Positions 32,035 through 32,255 of a stretch of DNA of 32,255 bases are shown in pieces; position 1 is the first letter of the stretch; every line of letters begins with the position of its first letter. The DNA comes from Pelargonium cotyledonis (Eukaryota; Streptophyta; Magnoliopsida; Geraniales; Geraniaceae). The stretch lies in NCBI GenBank assembly GCA_036897625.1, contig JAYMTA010000289.1, forward strand, positions 1-32,255, in the 5' to 3' direction. The notes beneath the pieces were generated by a model that worked only from the letters and a program-made list of their open reading frames with translations, was not told where the DNA came from and made no database searches. A program made the position numbers and the translations under genes.

Positions 32035-32255
32035 GGGATGAATGAATTGAATCTAATTGTTCATTGTTTTAATAAGGTATTTTAACTTTTTTACCATCAA
32101 ATTTTATTCTAGTTCATTTGAATACAAATCCGAAGAAATTTATAGTATTTTAATTTTTCTATTTTTTTTATACATAAAGGTGCTGAAATTCTTTCTTGCA
32201 ATGACCTAAAGAGGTATATATACAAGAAACTAATAATGTTCATGAAAGACACTAA
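32035..32255. other. AT-rich intergenic DNA
   Basis: Right flank of the long-TIR element. No gene or clear signal was recognised. Confidence 0.5.

Overview
The window has two unrelated parts. Bases 1 to about 29,380 are a coding desert scattered with decayed plant-mitochondrial-type tRNA sequences. From about 29,380 to the end the DNA is ordinary angiosperm nuclear sequence. The nuclear part carries the first three exons of a TPS-a type terpene synthase on the minus strand, then its promoter, a palindromic MITE-like element, a tRNA-derived SINE with a target-site duplication, and a long-TIR Mutator-like (MULE-type) non-autonomous element. The intron phases, the RP-x8-W motif and the lack of a transit peptide all point to a flowering plant sesquiterpene-type TPS. 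The species cannot be named from this.

Region 1-29,380: roughly one third G+C by eye, with many short G/C runs in an A/T background. No conserved protein gene, rRNA or group II intron core was recognised, and the open frames are about as long as random sequence of this composition would give. The recognisable content is a set of tRNA-like sequences: trnQ-like (8.07, 9.13 and perhaps 23.84 kb), trnK-UUU-like (13.69 kb), trnS-GCU (24.02 kb), trnL-like (24.26 kb), trnF-like (25.13 kb), elongator trnM-like (26.94 kb), and several unassigned ones (14.43-14.72, 28.94 and 29.23 kb). Most keep the D-arm to T-loop part and have lost the 3' half of the T-stem and the acceptor. The exception is trnS-GCU at 24,020-24,100, where the acceptor, anticodon, variable and T arms all pair and only the D-arm is missing. 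The simplest reading is an old, decayed mitochondrial-derived tract (NUMT) or the DNA of a very divergent mitochondrial genome. A chimeric assembly is also possible.

Region 29,380-30,580 (minus strand): TPS exons 1-3 with intact reading frames, canonical splice sites and a TATA box. Exons 4-7, which would carry the metal-binding DDxxD motif, are absent. The organelle-like tract begins about 30 bases into intron 3. Either the gene is truncated, or intron 3 holds at least 29 kb of foreign DNA, or the contig is misjoined.

Region 30,580-32,255: TPS promoter with a pair of 18-base palindromes inside a MITE-like inverted repeat (30,643-30,829), a SINE (30,929-31,080) between 13-base direct repeats, and an element of about 843 bases with long inverted arms made of ~60-base tandem units (31,182-32,024).
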